35,802 nucleotides of DNA from an uncultured Alphaproteobacteria bacterium (GTDB lineage: Bacteria; Pseudomonadota; Alphaproteobacteria; UBA7887). Both the position numbers and the translations under genes were made by a program. The stretch lies in contig CACETT010000009.1 in NCBI GenBank assembly GCA_902562525.1, positions 1 through 35,802 of the forward strand. The letters are read 5' to 3'. This document shows, piece after piece, positions 1-9,292 of the stretch (the stretch's first letter is position 1; every line of letters begins with the position of its first letter). Below the pieces are notes generated by a model that saw only the letters and a list, made by a program, of their open reading frames with translations, was not told the DNA's origin and did no database searches.

Positions 1-1833
1 CGGAGCGAGGTTAGCAAGGCTGTTTATAGTCCTTGCCCAATTTGTTCTGACTCAGCCTCTAGGAAGCCTTTCTGGCAAATAAAGGCTGTGAATGTTGTGC
101 ATGACAGGTCCTTGCGGCGCATTTTTTATAAAGATGCAACCCTAGAGGTGTTTGGCCTTCCTGTAATGTACATTCCTTTTTTTACTCATCCGGATCCTTC
201 TGTTGAGAGGAAAACCGGTTTTCTGGCCCCATCGGTATTTAGCAATTCTTTGCTTGGGTTGAGTTATAAGCAGCCTTTCTTCTTCAACATTGCGGACAAT
301 CAAGATGTGACTGTTGCTCCCATTTTTAGTCGCACGGCTGGATTGGTTTTAACTGGGGAGTACAGAAGAGCGTTAGAAAGAGGGTCATTAGAAGTCAGTG
401 GGAGCGCTACCCGGATTGGGGAGATTCAGGGAATAGAACCTGAGGTGGTGAGGGGGAAGGAAAAAACGAGAGGCCATTTATTCGCCAAGGGGATCTACTC
501 TCTCGATAGAAACTGGTTGGCCGGAATGGATATTAAACGCGCTACCGACCATTACTATCTTGGTAACTTTGGGTTTTCTGCGGGCTACGATAGTGCGGAT
601 ATGGTTGCTCGCTACAGAGGGCAGTCCCACTTAACGAGCCAGGTATTCTTAGAACGAGCAGCTGGAAGAAACTATGCCAATGTTTCCGCTGTGGCATTTC
701 AGAGACTTATCCGCACTATTGATGCCGAAGCTCTGCCCTATCTCTGGCCAGTCGGGACTTTTAGTTATCGAGGCGAGCCTGGCCTATCAGGAGATTATTG
801 GCTTTTCGATGCTAACGTGCGGCTTCTCGGTCGTGAAGAGGGCACGCAAAGCAGGAGATTAATCGTGAAGGGTGGTTGGCGAATACCATATACTTCAGCC
901 TATGGCGCCAAATACTCTTTTAATTTGGGTCTTCGAGCGGACGGTTATCATCTGTCTGATCTCCCAGACTCTAGGCAGCCAGGGGTTACGACCGATGGGT
1001 TTGAAAGTCGATTGTTGCCCGAGATTTACGTCGACTGGAGGCTGCCTTTAGCTAAGCCGTTAGGCCCTGGTCTCCTGATACTCGAACCAATTAGCCAAAT
1101 AGTGTGGAGACCAAATGGGGGCGACAGCAACAAGATCCCCAATGAGGACAGTCTTGCATTTGAATTCGATGACCTAAACCTTTTCGGCGTGGACAGGTTT
1201 CCAGGTTTGGACCGTTACGAGGGTGGTGCCCGTTTGAATTATGGTTTGCGCTCAGAGATCAATTCCACATTCTTGCCGGATAGTGAGATGTTGGTAGGCC
1301 AAGTAGTAAGGGCCAGAGTGGATGAAACCTACTCTGACGGGACGGGGCTAAACCAAAAGCTCTCAGATTTTGTGGGTAGATTTAGTATAGCACCTAGTCG
1401 GCTAATCAGTTTGGTTCACAGATTTCGGCTTGATCGTAGTAATTTGGCAACCCGAAGTTCCTCCTTCCAGGCGACGGTTGGGCCTAGCTGGCTGAATAGC
1501 TCGGTCCATTATATGAAATTGAGTGACGACCCGACCGATGGCCTTCCGGTTTCTGTAGAACAAGTTAATCTATCTTTAAATATGCAGTTCCCGGAGAACT
1601 GGCGTTGGAATTTTTCTCACCAGAGGGGCTTAGGTGAGGGGAACGGAGCCCTTTCCAGCAGTCTGAGTCTCAGGTATGAGCATGAGTGTGTGACACTTGA
1701 GACTTTCGCAAGTCGGCACTATACAAGAGGACCTTTGTTAACGCCCGATACAGTTTTGGGGATTCAAATTTCTCTTAAGAACCTCGGTCAGTCAATAGGT
1801 CATCAAGTCAATGTTCTAGGGGATAACCCGTGA
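1..1833 (+). CDS. lptD: LPS-assembly protein LptD (C-terminal part; gene begins upstream of the window)
   Basis: The frame is open from base 1 (RSEVSKAVYSPCPICSDSASRKPFWQIKAVNVVHDRSLRRIFYKDATLEVFGLPVMYIPFFTHPDPSVERKTGFLAP). This has the typical LptD motif (Cys-containing YSPCPIC, then WQIKA...YKDA.LE.FG.P..Y.P.F.HPDP...RK.GFL.P). Followed by surA and rsmA. Confidence 0.93.
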   Translation, partial: RSEVSKAVYSPCPICSDSASRKPFWQIKAVNVVHDRSLRRIFYKDATLEVFGLPVMYIPFFTHPDPSVERKTGFLAPSVFSNSLLGLSYKQPFFFNIADNQDVTVAPIFSRTAGLVLTGEYRRALERGSLEVSGSATRIGEIQGIEPEVVRGKEKTRGHLFAKGIYSLDRNWLAGMDIKRATDHYYLGNFGFSAGYDSADMVARYRGQSHLTSQVFLERAAGRNYANVSAVAFQRLIRTIDAEALPYLWPVGTFSYRGEPGLSGDYWLFDANVRLLGREEGTQSRRLIVKGGWRIPYTSAYGAKYSFNLGLRADGYHLSDLPDSRQPGVTTDGFESRLLPEIYVDWRLPLAKPLGPGLLILEPISQIVWRPNGGDSNKIPNEDSLAFEFDDLNLFGVDRFPGLDRYEGGARLNYGLRSEINSTFLPDSEMLVGQVVRARVDETYSDGTGLNQKLSDFVGRFSIAPSRLISLVHRFRLDRSNLATRSSSFQATVGPSWLNSSVHYMKLSDDPTDGLPVSVEQVNLSLNMQFPENWRWNFSHQRGLGEGNGALSSSLSLRYEHECVTLETFASRHYTRGPLLTPDTVLGIQISLKNLGQSIGHQVNVLGDNP

Positions 1834-3074
1834 GGAAATTTTTTTCGCTACTTTTGGGTTTGTTTTTGTTGTCTCAGCCCGCAGCCGGTAAGGAGCTAGT
1901 GGGAATAGTCGCCGTCGTGAATGATAGTGCTATTTCGGTGTTGGACTTAATTGCCCGAACAAAGATGGTGGCTCTATCCAGTGGTCTCGATGATACGCCT
2001 GAGTTAAGAGCGCAATTAGCAAAGCCAGTATTGGAAAATCTAATCGAAGAAAAGCTACAAAATCAGGAAGCGGAGCGCCGGGGGATCTCTGTGACTGACC
2101 AAGAGCTGGCTGCCGCTCTAACTATTGTGGAGCGCCAAAACGGGATACGAGAGGGGCAGCTCAACAGTTGGTTAGCTGATATTGGCCTGCCAGCAATCTT
2201 TTTTGAAGATCAGATTAGGGCTCAAATTCTTTGGGCCAAGGTTGTCTCTACTGGCCTTCGTCCGCTGGTCGATGTAAGCCAGGAGGAGGTGGAACACGAA
2301 TTAACTCGATTGGAGGCAAATCGAGGTTTGCCAGAATATCTTGTGTCCCAGATTGATTTTTATGTGGGGCCCTCAAAGCCTCTGGATGATCTACTGGAAG
2401 TGGCCAGTAAGCTTCTTGCCGAAATTAACGCGGGGGCGAACTTCGAGTCGATAGCAGAACAATTTAGTGATAACGCATTGGGGAATTTGGGGGGTGATAT
2501 GGGCTGGGTCAGCAAGACCCAGTTGCTTCCAGAATTGAGTGCGGCTTTATCCGGGATGAGGCCTGGTCAGGTCTCTGCGCCGATAGTAAGTGCTGCGGGA
2601 GTGCATCTTGTGAGACTAAGAGATCAACGACGGGTGATGGAGCCAGATATTCGCCAGGTTCGTGCCGATCTTGTCCAAATAGTTCTCCCTGGTATCACTG
2701 GTGAATCAATGACTTCCGAGCAGAGGGGCTTTCTGGAGCAAATTGGTGATACGGTTCGGGGTTGTGAGGCCATGGAAGCTATGGCAAAAAAGTTAGACGG
2801 TGGTTCAGGAAGTATTGGTTGGGTTTTGTTAAAAGATCTTCCGGAGCAATTTAGGTTAATCCTTTCACAACTGGATATAGGGCTGCCTAGCCAGCCGCTT
2901 TTCTCTGGAAACGGCGCTCATGTAATGATGGTGTGCGAAAGGGAAAACCCTGCGGAAGATATCAATTATGAACAGCTAGTTAGAGATCGCCTAGAGAGAT
3001 CCAGATTGGAGACTTTGGCTCGAAGATTGTTGAGAGATCTGCGCCGGTCAGCCCTTGTAGATGTCCGTGTCTAA
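1830..3074 (+). CDS. surA: SurA-like periplasmic peptidyl-prolyl isomerase / chaperone
   Basis: N-terminal signal peptide, VAVVNDSAISVLDL start typical of SurA, and a parvulin domain (FESIAEQFSDNALGNLGGDMGWV...LPELSAAL...PGQVSAPIVSAAGVHLVRL). GTGA overlap with lptD stop. Confidence 0.92.
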   Translation: MRKFFSLLLGLFLLSQPAAGKELVGIVAVVNDSAISVLDLIARTKMVALSSGLDDTPELRAQLAKPVLENLIEEKLQNQEAERRGISVTDQELAAALTIVERQNGIREGQLNSWLADIGLPAIFFEDQIRAQILWAKVVSTGLRPLVDVSQEEVEHELTRLEANRGLPEYLVSQIDFYVGPSKPLDDLLEVASKLLAEINAGANFESIAEQFSDNALGNLGGDMGWVSKTQLLPELSAALSGMRPGQVSAPIVSAAGVHLVRLRDQRRVMEPDIRQVRADLVQIVLPGITGESMTSEQRGFLEQIGDTVRGCEAMEAMAKKLDGGSGSIGWVLLKDLPEQFRLILSQLDIGLPSQPLFSGNGAHVMMVCERENPAEDINYEQLVRDRLERSRLETLARRLLRDLRRSALVDVRV

Positions 3075-3933
3075 GAGTTTTAGCAGGGAGTTGGGAGACT
3101 TGCCGAGCATTAGCCAGGTAATTTTAAATAATGGCTTGTCGGCACGTAAATCGCTGGGTCAACACTTTCTCCTTGATGGAAGTATTATAGCCCGGATCGT
3201 CAATTCAGCGGGTATTGATGAGGGTGTTACAGTTCTCGAGATTGGTCCAGGCCCTGGTGGTTTAACTCGGGCCTTGCTTTCAACTCCCGCCAAAACTGTT
3301 GTTGCCATTGAAAGAGATGATCGAAGTGTGGAGGCGCTGCAAGACCTTGCTAGCGCTGTTGGCTCCCGATTTCATTTAATAGCAGGCGATGCCTTGGCTA
3401 TAGACTTAGACAGCCTTTGTGTTCAACCTTTTCAGATTGTGGCTAATTTGCCCTACAATATTGGAACTAGGTTAGTGCTTGACTTCTTGCATATGTTGCA
3501 TAAACCAAAAAAAATGACGTTGATGCTGCAAAAAGAAGTGGTGCAACGTATGATCGCCTCACCGGGCGGTCAGCACTATGGCCGCCTATCCATAATTGTT
3601 CAGTGGCTTGCCCGGGCTAAGGCGTTGTTTGATGTGCCGGCGCGGGCATTTAAACCTGAGCCAAAAGTTACCTCTTCGGTTATAGAGATCATTCCAAGGT
3701 CTTGGCCTTTGGCAGAGGCGGAGCCGGATCTATTGGAGCTAGTTACCCAAACGGCTTTTGGTCAGCGTCGGAAAATGATGCGGGTTAGTCTAAGGACATT
3801 ACACCCTGATATAGTTGGCCTTTTACAAAGGGTTGGGGTCCCGCCAACCAGTCGCCCAGAAGAAGTAACAATTCAGGAATTTTGTTCTATCGCCCGCGAG
3901 CTTCGTTCTTTGTCTAAAATAAGAGCTCTATAA
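3061..3933 (+). CDS. rsmA: 16S rRNA (adenine1518/1519-N6,N6)-dimethyltransferase
   Basis: KSLGQHFLLDGSI...VLEIGPGPGGLTRALL...VANLPYNIGTRLVLDFL...VPARAFKPEPKVTSSVIEI: classic KsgA/RsmA motifs. Confidence 0.96.
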   Translation: MSVSKSFSRELGDLPSISQVILNNGLSARKSLGQHFLLDGSIIARIVNSAGIDEGVTVLEIGPGPGGLTRALLSTPAKTVVAIERDDRSVEALQDLASAVGSRFHLIAGDALAIDLDSLCVQPFQIVANLPYNIGTRLVLDFLHMLHKPKKMTLMLQKEVVQRMIASPGGQHYGRLSIIVQWLARAKALFDVPARAFKPEPKVTSSVIEIIPRSWPLAEAEPDLLELVTQTAFGQRRKMMRVSLRTLHPDIVGLLQRVGVPPTSRPEEVTIQEFCSIARELRSLSKIRAL

Positions 3934-3951
3934 TTGGAATAAGTGGAGTGC

Positions 3952-4596
3952 TTACGGAGTATTTTTTGTCAATCTCTCTACAAATCTGCTCAGGCCTGTC
4001 CTGCGGTGACGACGTAGCCGCTCAGCACAGAGAATGTTGTTGATTTGGTTAGTGGCAATCTCTAGATCCTCATTGACTATCACATAATCATACTCGGGCC
4101 AGTGGGTAATCTCATCCGCCGCCTTTGCCATGCGTTCTGATAATACTCTTTTTGGATCTTGAGCGCGTGTTCTTAGTCGGCGAGCTAATTCATCTGTTGA
4201 GGGAGGCAGGACAAATATTTTCACAACGTCATTCCTGGCGTGTTCAGTTATCTGTTGGGCTCCCTGCCAGTCAATATCAAATAGAATATCGCTCCCATTA
4301 GACAATGATTCTTTGACCGTTTGAATGGGGGTTCCATAAAAATGTCCAAACACGCGCGCGTGCTCCAAGAACTGTCCTGAGTCGGCCATAGAGTGAAAAA
4401 CATCCTCACTAACGAAGTGATAATCCCTGCCATTCACTTCGTTTTGACGTGGTGCACGGGTCGTGACAGAGATAGAAATACGGAGGTCCTTATCAATTTC
4501 TACGAGACGTCGGGCTAGAGTCGTCTTCCCGGCGCCAGATGGCGACGAAAGAACTAACATTAGCCCACGTCTTTGAAGCTCGTTTTCATGATCCAT
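3952..4596 (-). CDS. gmk: Guanylate kinase
   Basis: GLMLVLSSPSGAGKTTLARRL...SISVTTRAPRQNEVNGRDYHFV...FLEHARVFGHFYGTP: guanylate kinase signature. Confidence 0.96.
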   Translation of the reverse strand: MDHENELQRRGLMLVLSSPSGAGKTTLARRLVEIDKDLRISISVTTRAPRQNEVNGRDYHFVSEDVFHSMADSGQFLEHARVFGHFYGTPIQTVKESLSNGSDILFDIDWQGAQQITEHARNDVVKIFVLPPSTDELARRLRTRAQDPKRVLSERMAKAADEITHWPEYDYVIVNEDLEIATNQINNILCAERLRRHRRTGLSRFVERLTKNTP

Positions 4597-4614
4597 ATTA
4601 TAAGATTTATAATT

Positions 4615-5613
4615 CTAGCATGCTCCGCAGTCTAGTTCTTGCTTTCGATGTTTTCTCCATAGCTTAACGTTTTTGTTATGTTCAGCTAAAGTTTCAGCAA
4701 AATTATGACCGCCTTGGCCGTCAGCAACAAAGTATAGTGCAGTTGTTTCCAATGGTGATAGAGCAGCTCGTAGGGAATCCTTTCCAGGGTTAGCTATCGG
4801 TCCAGGTGGAAGGCCAAGGTGGCGATAAGTATTGTAAAGGTTATCTTTATCGCGAAGTTCTTGGAGTTTTAAGGGCCGACCTAGAGGCTGCTTTCCTTGC
4901 GTCACCCCGTAAACCACAGTTGGGTCAGATTGGAGAGGCATCCTGAGCCGTAATCTATTGATAAATACGCCAGAAATCTTGCGGCGTTCCTGGGGCAGAG
5001 ACGTTTCTTTTTCAATAATTGATGCAAGGATAACCGCCTCAATAGGTGTCTTAAGGGGTAAAGTTGGGTCACGCTCTGTCCATAGCTGTTCGAGTGTATT
5101 GCTCATTAAAGTCTCCATTTTTTGGAGAAGAGCATTTCTGTCATGACCACGGGAGTAGTGGTACGTGTTTGGCAGCAGCGAGCCTTCGCTAAAGCGTGGG
5201 TCAATCCTTCCACTCAACGTGGGGGTTTTGGTTACTAGGTCGTATACTTGCCACACAGATAGGCCTTCAGGCACTGTAATCTTGTGGACCACGGTTTTAC
5301 CTAATATTAGCTTATCAATTATAGCTTCCGGTGTCGCTCTGGGAGTAAGTTTGTATTCGCCTGCTTTAAGAAATTTGTCGCCCCTTCTTATGCTGACAGC
5401 AACCACAAATAGTGTTGGCTGGTGGATTGCACCGGCTGAAACCAGCGTATCTGCGATAGCCTGCACTCCTAGACCTGGTGTTAAGATAATTGTTTCGTGG
5501 GTCGTCAAGGGACCTGGTTTTTGTAACCAAGCGTTGAAAAACCAGGCAGCTAAAGTTAAAGCGATTAATCCTGCTGAAAAGACTGTTATCAACCGAACGG
5601 CGAATTTAGCCAC
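4615..5613 (-). CDS. mltG: Endolytic murein transglycosylase MltG (YceG-like)
   Basis: N-terminal TM segment; EAVILASIIEKETSLPQERRKISGVFINRLRLRMPLQSDPTVVYG...YNTYRHLGLPPGPIANPG: MltG/YceG hallmark. Confidence 0.95.
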   Translation of the reverse strand: MAKFAVRLITVFSAGLIALTLAAWFFNAWLQKPGPLTTHETIILTPGLGVQAIADTLVSAGAIHQPTLFVVAVSIRRGDKFLKAGEYKLTPRATPEAIIDKLILGKTVVHKITVPEGLSVWQVYDLVTKTPTLSGRIDPRFSEGSLLPNTYHYSRGHDRNALLQKMETLMSNTLEQLWTERDPTLPLKTPIEAVILASIIEKETSLPQERRKISGVFINRLRLRMPLQSDPTVVYGVTQGKQPLGRPLKLQELRDKDNLYNTYRHLGLPPGPIANPGKDSLRAALSPLETTALYFVADGQGGHNFAETLAEHNKNVKLWRKHRKQELDCGAC

Positions 5614-5661
5614 CTGGGCACACTTTCATAAGGGATCTACTGACGCTGTTGGTTGGGCTAT

Positions 5662-6936
5662 TTATTGTTGCTTGTGGCTTTGGATTACTAAGCTGGCATT
5701 CGTTCCCCCAAATCCAAAACTGTTTGATAACGCAACAGAAATCGAAGCTTTTCGTGGTTTTAGGGGGACTAAGTCCAGGCTACCTTCGATAGAAGGATTC
5801 TCAAGATTTAGTGTCGGGGGAGCGATTCCATTTTTAATGGCAAGCGTTGCAAAAATAGCTTCGACAGCCCCCGCTGCTCCCAATAGGTGTCCGATAGAAG
5901 ACTTGGTGGAAGACATAAGCAGTTTTTGAGAGTTTTTGCCAAATAGCCTTTTTACGGCCCCGTGCTCAATTTCGTCGCCCAGAGGTGTTGACGTGCCATG
6001 GGCGTTTATATAATCGACGCTTGCGGGAGCTATCTTAGCGCGGTTTAAAGCCGCTTTCATAGAGCGGAACCCGCCGTCACCATCTTCGGGAGGGGCGGTT
6101 ACATGATGTGCGTCCCCTGACATTCCAAAGCCAACAATTTCCCCGTAGATTGTGGCGCCTCTTCGAACCGCGTGATTGTACTCCTCCAGCACTACCACTC
6201 CGGCGCCCTCGCCCATAACGAACCCATCTCGGTCGCGATCCCAGGGTCTCGAAGCTTGTGTTGGTGTGTCATTAAAGTTTGTTGACAGGGCGCGGGCCGC
6301 ACAGAAACCGGCCACGCCCAAGCGAGTTACCGGACTTTCTGCACCTCCGGCTATCATTACATCTGCATCACTCAGCATGATGATCCGGGCCGCGTCCCCA
6401 ATAGCGTGGGCCCCTGTGGAGCAGGCCGTAACTACCGAGTGATTGGGGCCTTTAAATCCGAAGCGGATGGATATTTGGCCTGAGGCGAGATTAATGAGGC
6501 AGGATGGAATAAAAAACGGGCTCAGTCTACGAGGCCCTTTTTCTGCTAGCGTTAGAGCACCTTCTTCAATTGTTCTGAGCCCGCCTATTCCGGATCCTAC
6601 CATTACGCCGGTTCGTTCAAAGTGCTCTGCTGTCTGTGGTTTCCAACCTGAGTCTTCTATTGCTTCTGTTGCTGCCGCCAGGGCAAAGTGGAGGAATTCA
6701 TCCATCCTTCTTTGTTCCTTTGGGTCCATGTAGTTATCAGGATTGAAAGAATGGGGCCCATCATCCTTGGGGACAAGGCCCGCTATGGTAGATGGTAAAT
6801 CCGATGTATCGAAGCTAGTGATCTGACGGATTCCCGACTCACCGGCTATAAGCCTATCCCAGCAGCATTCCACCCCGCACCCCAAAGGGGTAACTAGGCC
6901 CATGCCCGTGACAACGACTCTCCTCAAATCAGCCAT
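5662..6936 (-). CDS. fabF: Beta-ketoacyl-ACP synthase II
   Basis: RRVVVTGMGLVTPLG..., ACSTGAHAIGDA (active-site Cys), NAHGTSTPLGD and GHLLGAAGAVEA (catalytic His); next to acpP. Confidence 0.96.
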   Translation of the reverse strand: MADLRRVVVTGMGLVTPLGCGVECCWDRLIAGESGIRQITSFDTSDLPSTIAGLVPKDDGPHSFNPDNYMDPKEQRRMDEFLHFALAAATEAIEDSGWKPQTAEHFERTGVMVGSGIGGLRTIEEGALTLAEKGPRRLSPFFIPSCLINLASGQISIRFGFKGPNHSVVTACSTGAHAIGDAARIIMLSDADVMIAGGAESPVTRLGVAGFCAARALSTNFNDTPTQASRPWDRDRDGFVMGEGAGVVVLEEYNHAVRRGATIYGEIVGFGMSGDAHHVTAPPEDGDGGFRSMKAALNRAKIAPASVDYINAHGTSTPLGDEIEHGAVKRLFGKNSQKLLMSSTKSSIGHLLGAAGAVEAIFATLAIKNGIAPPTLNLENPSIEGSLDLVPLKPRKASISVALSNSFGFGGTNASLVIQSHKQQ

Positions 6937-6960
6937 ACTGCTCTGCAGATGGTTTGCTGA

Positions 6961-7194
6961 TTAACTTTGTGTGTCAATAAAAGTGATTGCATCTTTCACG
7001 GTCACAATTTTTTCTGCTGCGTCGTCCGGTATTTCGCAACTAAACTCTTCCTCAAATGCCATGACCAGTTCGACAGTATCCAGACTATCGGCTCCTAAGT
7101 CATCTATAAAGCTGGCATTTTCAGTGACCTTTTCTTCTTCTATACCTAGATGTTCGACAACGATTTTTTTTACCCGGTCGGCTACGTCACTCAT
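6961..7194 (-). CDS. acpP: Acyl carrier protein
   Basis: [51 protein letters not shown] with the DSL phosphopantetheine site. The start is placed at MSDV (7194), with a GGAG Shine-Dalgarno upstream, not at the longer ORF start 7212. Confidence 0.96.
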   Translation of the reverse strand: MSDVADRVKKIVVEHLGIEEEKVTENASFIDDLGADSLDTVELVMAFEEEFSCEIPDDAAEKIVTVKDAITFIDTQS

Positions 7195-7356
7195 AAATGA
7201 AATCTCCTTCACATCTCAGACTGCTTACACTTAAAAATCGATACTTTTTATCCTCTTCCAATCCACATCCTTCTCCATGGATTGTTGGTACGTAGCACAC
7301 TTATCAGACCTTGGCCAGAAGTCGCAAGAGAACTTCCTTCGAGCCTGTCAAATAAT

Positions 7357-8109
7357 TTATAGCATGGCCATGCCGCCGTTTATATGAAGCGTTTGCCCAG
7401 TAATGTACGAGGCTTCGTTAGAGGCCAAATATAGGGCGGCTGCAGCAATATCTTCTGGGGTCCCAAGAGAGTTCATCGGTATTCTATTAAGTAGCGCGTC
7501 TTTTTGCTTGTCGTTGAGAACTTGGGTCATTCTTGTATCTATCATGCCAGGAGCAATAGCGTTGACAGTTATTCCGCGTCGGGCTGTTTCGGCTGCAAGC
7601 GATTTAGTGAGCCCTGTCAGTCCAGCCTTTGAGGCCGCATAATTTGCTTGTCCTGCGTTGCCTGTGAAGGCTACGACTGAGGTTATGTTTATAATTCTAC
7701 CCCAGCGCTGTTTTACCATAAATTTAAGAGCTGCCTGGCAAAGTTTAAAGGTGGTAGTCAGATTGAGGGACATTACTTCTGTCCATTCTTCGTCTTTCAT
7801 TCGGAGAGATAGATTATCCCTAGTAATACCAGCATTATTTACAAGGATGTCCAGGCCTGCGATATCCTCTCCTAGTTGCTCTAGGAGCTTCGCGGCATTA
7901 GAGGGGTCGGAGAGGTCCGTGGGTACGACCTTGCATCGTGAACCAAGTTTTCCAGCTACCTTGTGTAATGCGTCTTCCCGGGTTCCTGTCAAAACAACCA
8001 GGCAACCCTGGTTGTGGAGAGTCTCTGCAATTGATGCCCCTATATCCCCTGACGCCCCCGTCACAAGCGCGGTTCGATTAGCTAAGTTGAACATGTTTGG
8101 TGTCTCCAA
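7357..8109 (-). CDS. fabG: 3-oxoacyl-ACP reductase (SDR)
   Basis: ALVTGASGDIGASIAE...NNAGITRDNL...YAASKAGLTGLTKSLA...TGQTLHINGGMAML; position between acpP and fabD. Confidence 0.94.
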   Translation of the reverse strand: METPNMFNLANRTALVTGASGDIGASIAETLHNQGCLVVLTGTREDALHKVAGKLGSRCKVVPTDLSDPSNAAKLLEQLGEDIAGLDILVNNAGITRDNLSLRMKDEEWTEVMSLNLTTTFKLCQAALKFMVKQRWGRIINITSVVAFTGNAGQANYAASKAGLTGLTKSLAAETARRGITVNAIAPGMIDTRMTQVLNDKQKDALLNRIPMNSLGTPEDIAAAALYLASNEASYITGQTLHINGGMAML

Positions 8110-8129
8110 TTTTATGCTTGGATTTTTGG

Positions 8130-9071
8130 CTAAAGGCTTTTCAATAAATTCTCGATATCTGAAGGGTTTTCTATGGAGTTGCTTAATAACTCTTTACTAA
8201 TTCTTTTGTTCAAATTTGTTAAAACTTTGCCCGTTCCAATTTCAAAAAACGCCTCGCCACCCAGTGCTTGGATCCCTTGAATAATTTCCCGCCACCGCAC
8301 CCGCTGTGTGACTTGTTTTATTAGCAGGGAGCGTATCAGGTTTGGATCATTTGTTACGGTTGCAGAAACATTTGAGACGAGTGGTGGCTGCGGGGAGGAA
8401 ATGACAATTTCATTTAGTGCGATGGACATTGTTTCGGCTGCTGGCTCTAATAAGCTACAATGGAAGGGCGCGCTGACATCAAGAGGTATTGCCCTCTTAG
8501 CCCCGGCCTCTTTTGCCAATTCGACCGCCCGGTCTATGGCCTCAGCCTTGCCGCTAAGCACGACTTGACCGGGAGCATTATCGTTGGCGACATCACACAC
8601 TCCGTGGGTAGAAGCAGATTGAGCGATCTCTTCTGCTTTGTTTAGTTCTAGGCCAAGAATAGCTGCCATTTTACCTTTACCAGCAGGTACTGCTTGTTGC
8701 ATTGCTGCGCCGCGTGTTCGCAGAAGCTTAGCAGTATCTGTCAGTGTTACTGCGCCTCCCGCTGCCAGGGCCGAGTACTCACCAAGTGAATGTCCAGCTA
8801 CATATGATGCAAAATCAGGAATTTTTACGCTGCCCTGTACTTCAAGAACTCTAACTATAGCGATGGAGCTCGTCATAAGTGCCGGTTGGGCATTCTCTGT
8901 AAGGGTAAGTTCTTCCTCAGGCCCTTCAAACATAAGTCGAGATAAATTTTGGTTGAGGGCGTCATTAACTTCTTCATAAACCAGTCGGGCTTCGGGGAAC
9001 GCATCAAATACCGCTTTCCCCATACCTATCTGTTGGGAACCTTGCCCAGGAAAGATCAGCACGCGCTTCAT
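8130..9071 (-). CDS. fabD: Malonyl-CoA:ACP transacylase
   Basis: MKRVLIFPGQGSQQIGMGKAV...VAGHSLGEYSALAA (GHSLGE) ...SAPFHCSLL. Start set at ATG 9071, preceded by AGGAG, instead of the ORF-track start 9185. Confidence 0.94.
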   Translation of the reverse strand: MKRVLIFPGQGSQQIGMGKAVFDAFPEARLVYEEVNDALNQNLSRLMFEGPEEELTLTENAQPALMTSSIAIVRVLEVQGSVKIPDFASYVAGHSLGEYSALAAGGAVTLTDTAKLLRTRGAAMQQAVPAGKGKMAAILGLELNKAEEIAQSASTHGVCDVANDNAPGQVVLSGKAEAIDRAVELAKEAGAKRAIPLDVSAPFHCSLLEPAAETMSIALNEIVISSPQPPLVSNVSATVTNDPNLIRSLLIKQVTQRVRWREIIQGIQALGGEAFFEIGTGKVLTNLNKRISKELLSNSIENPSDIENLLKSL

Positions 9072-9176
9072 TTGAAGTCTCCTATCGGGTGGGTAAACTA
9101 GTCCAGTCAGGGATTGCCTCGTGTCCGGTTTTGTGTCAAGCGTAGACTTCGGAAAAGATGCTTGTATCCTGGAAGC

Positions 9177-9204
9177 TTGCGCCAAATGGGGATTCCTCTA
9201 TAGT
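9177..9204 (+). promoter_or_regulatory. Candidate sigma70-type promoter of the rpsF operon (TTGCGC, 16 bp, TATAGT, GC-rich discriminator)
   Basis: TTGCGC 9177-9182, 16-bp spacer, TATAGT 9199-9204, followed by GCGCGCCC. Lies in the divergent fabD/rpsF gap. Motif reading only. Confidence 0.35.
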
Positions 9205-9232
9205 GCGCGCCCACGGACGGTGGAGAAAGAGG

Positions 9233-9262
9233 TCAGTCGGCCAAATCTGGGCCCCGGCCTGA
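9233..9262 (+). promoter_or_regulatory. Candidate S6:S18-binding (rpsF) mRNA leader hairpin
   Basis: TCAG(9233-9236)-tc-GGCC(9239-9242)-aaatctg-GGCC(9250-9253)-CCGGC-CTGA(9259-9262): hairpin with an asymmetric internal loop and CCG on the 3' side, 30 nt before the rpsF ATG. Confidence 0.5.
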
Positions 9263-9292
9263 TTTACGGTTAACATTAAGGGGAACTGGAGC

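Noticed and set aside
5165-5929. 254-aa plus-strand ORF opposite mltG/fabF
   Set aside because: Antisense to two genes with clear motifs; no recognisable domain; low-complexity composition typical of shadow ORFs.
7658-8200. 180-aa plus-strand ORF opposite fabG
   Set aside because: Shadow of fabG; no support.
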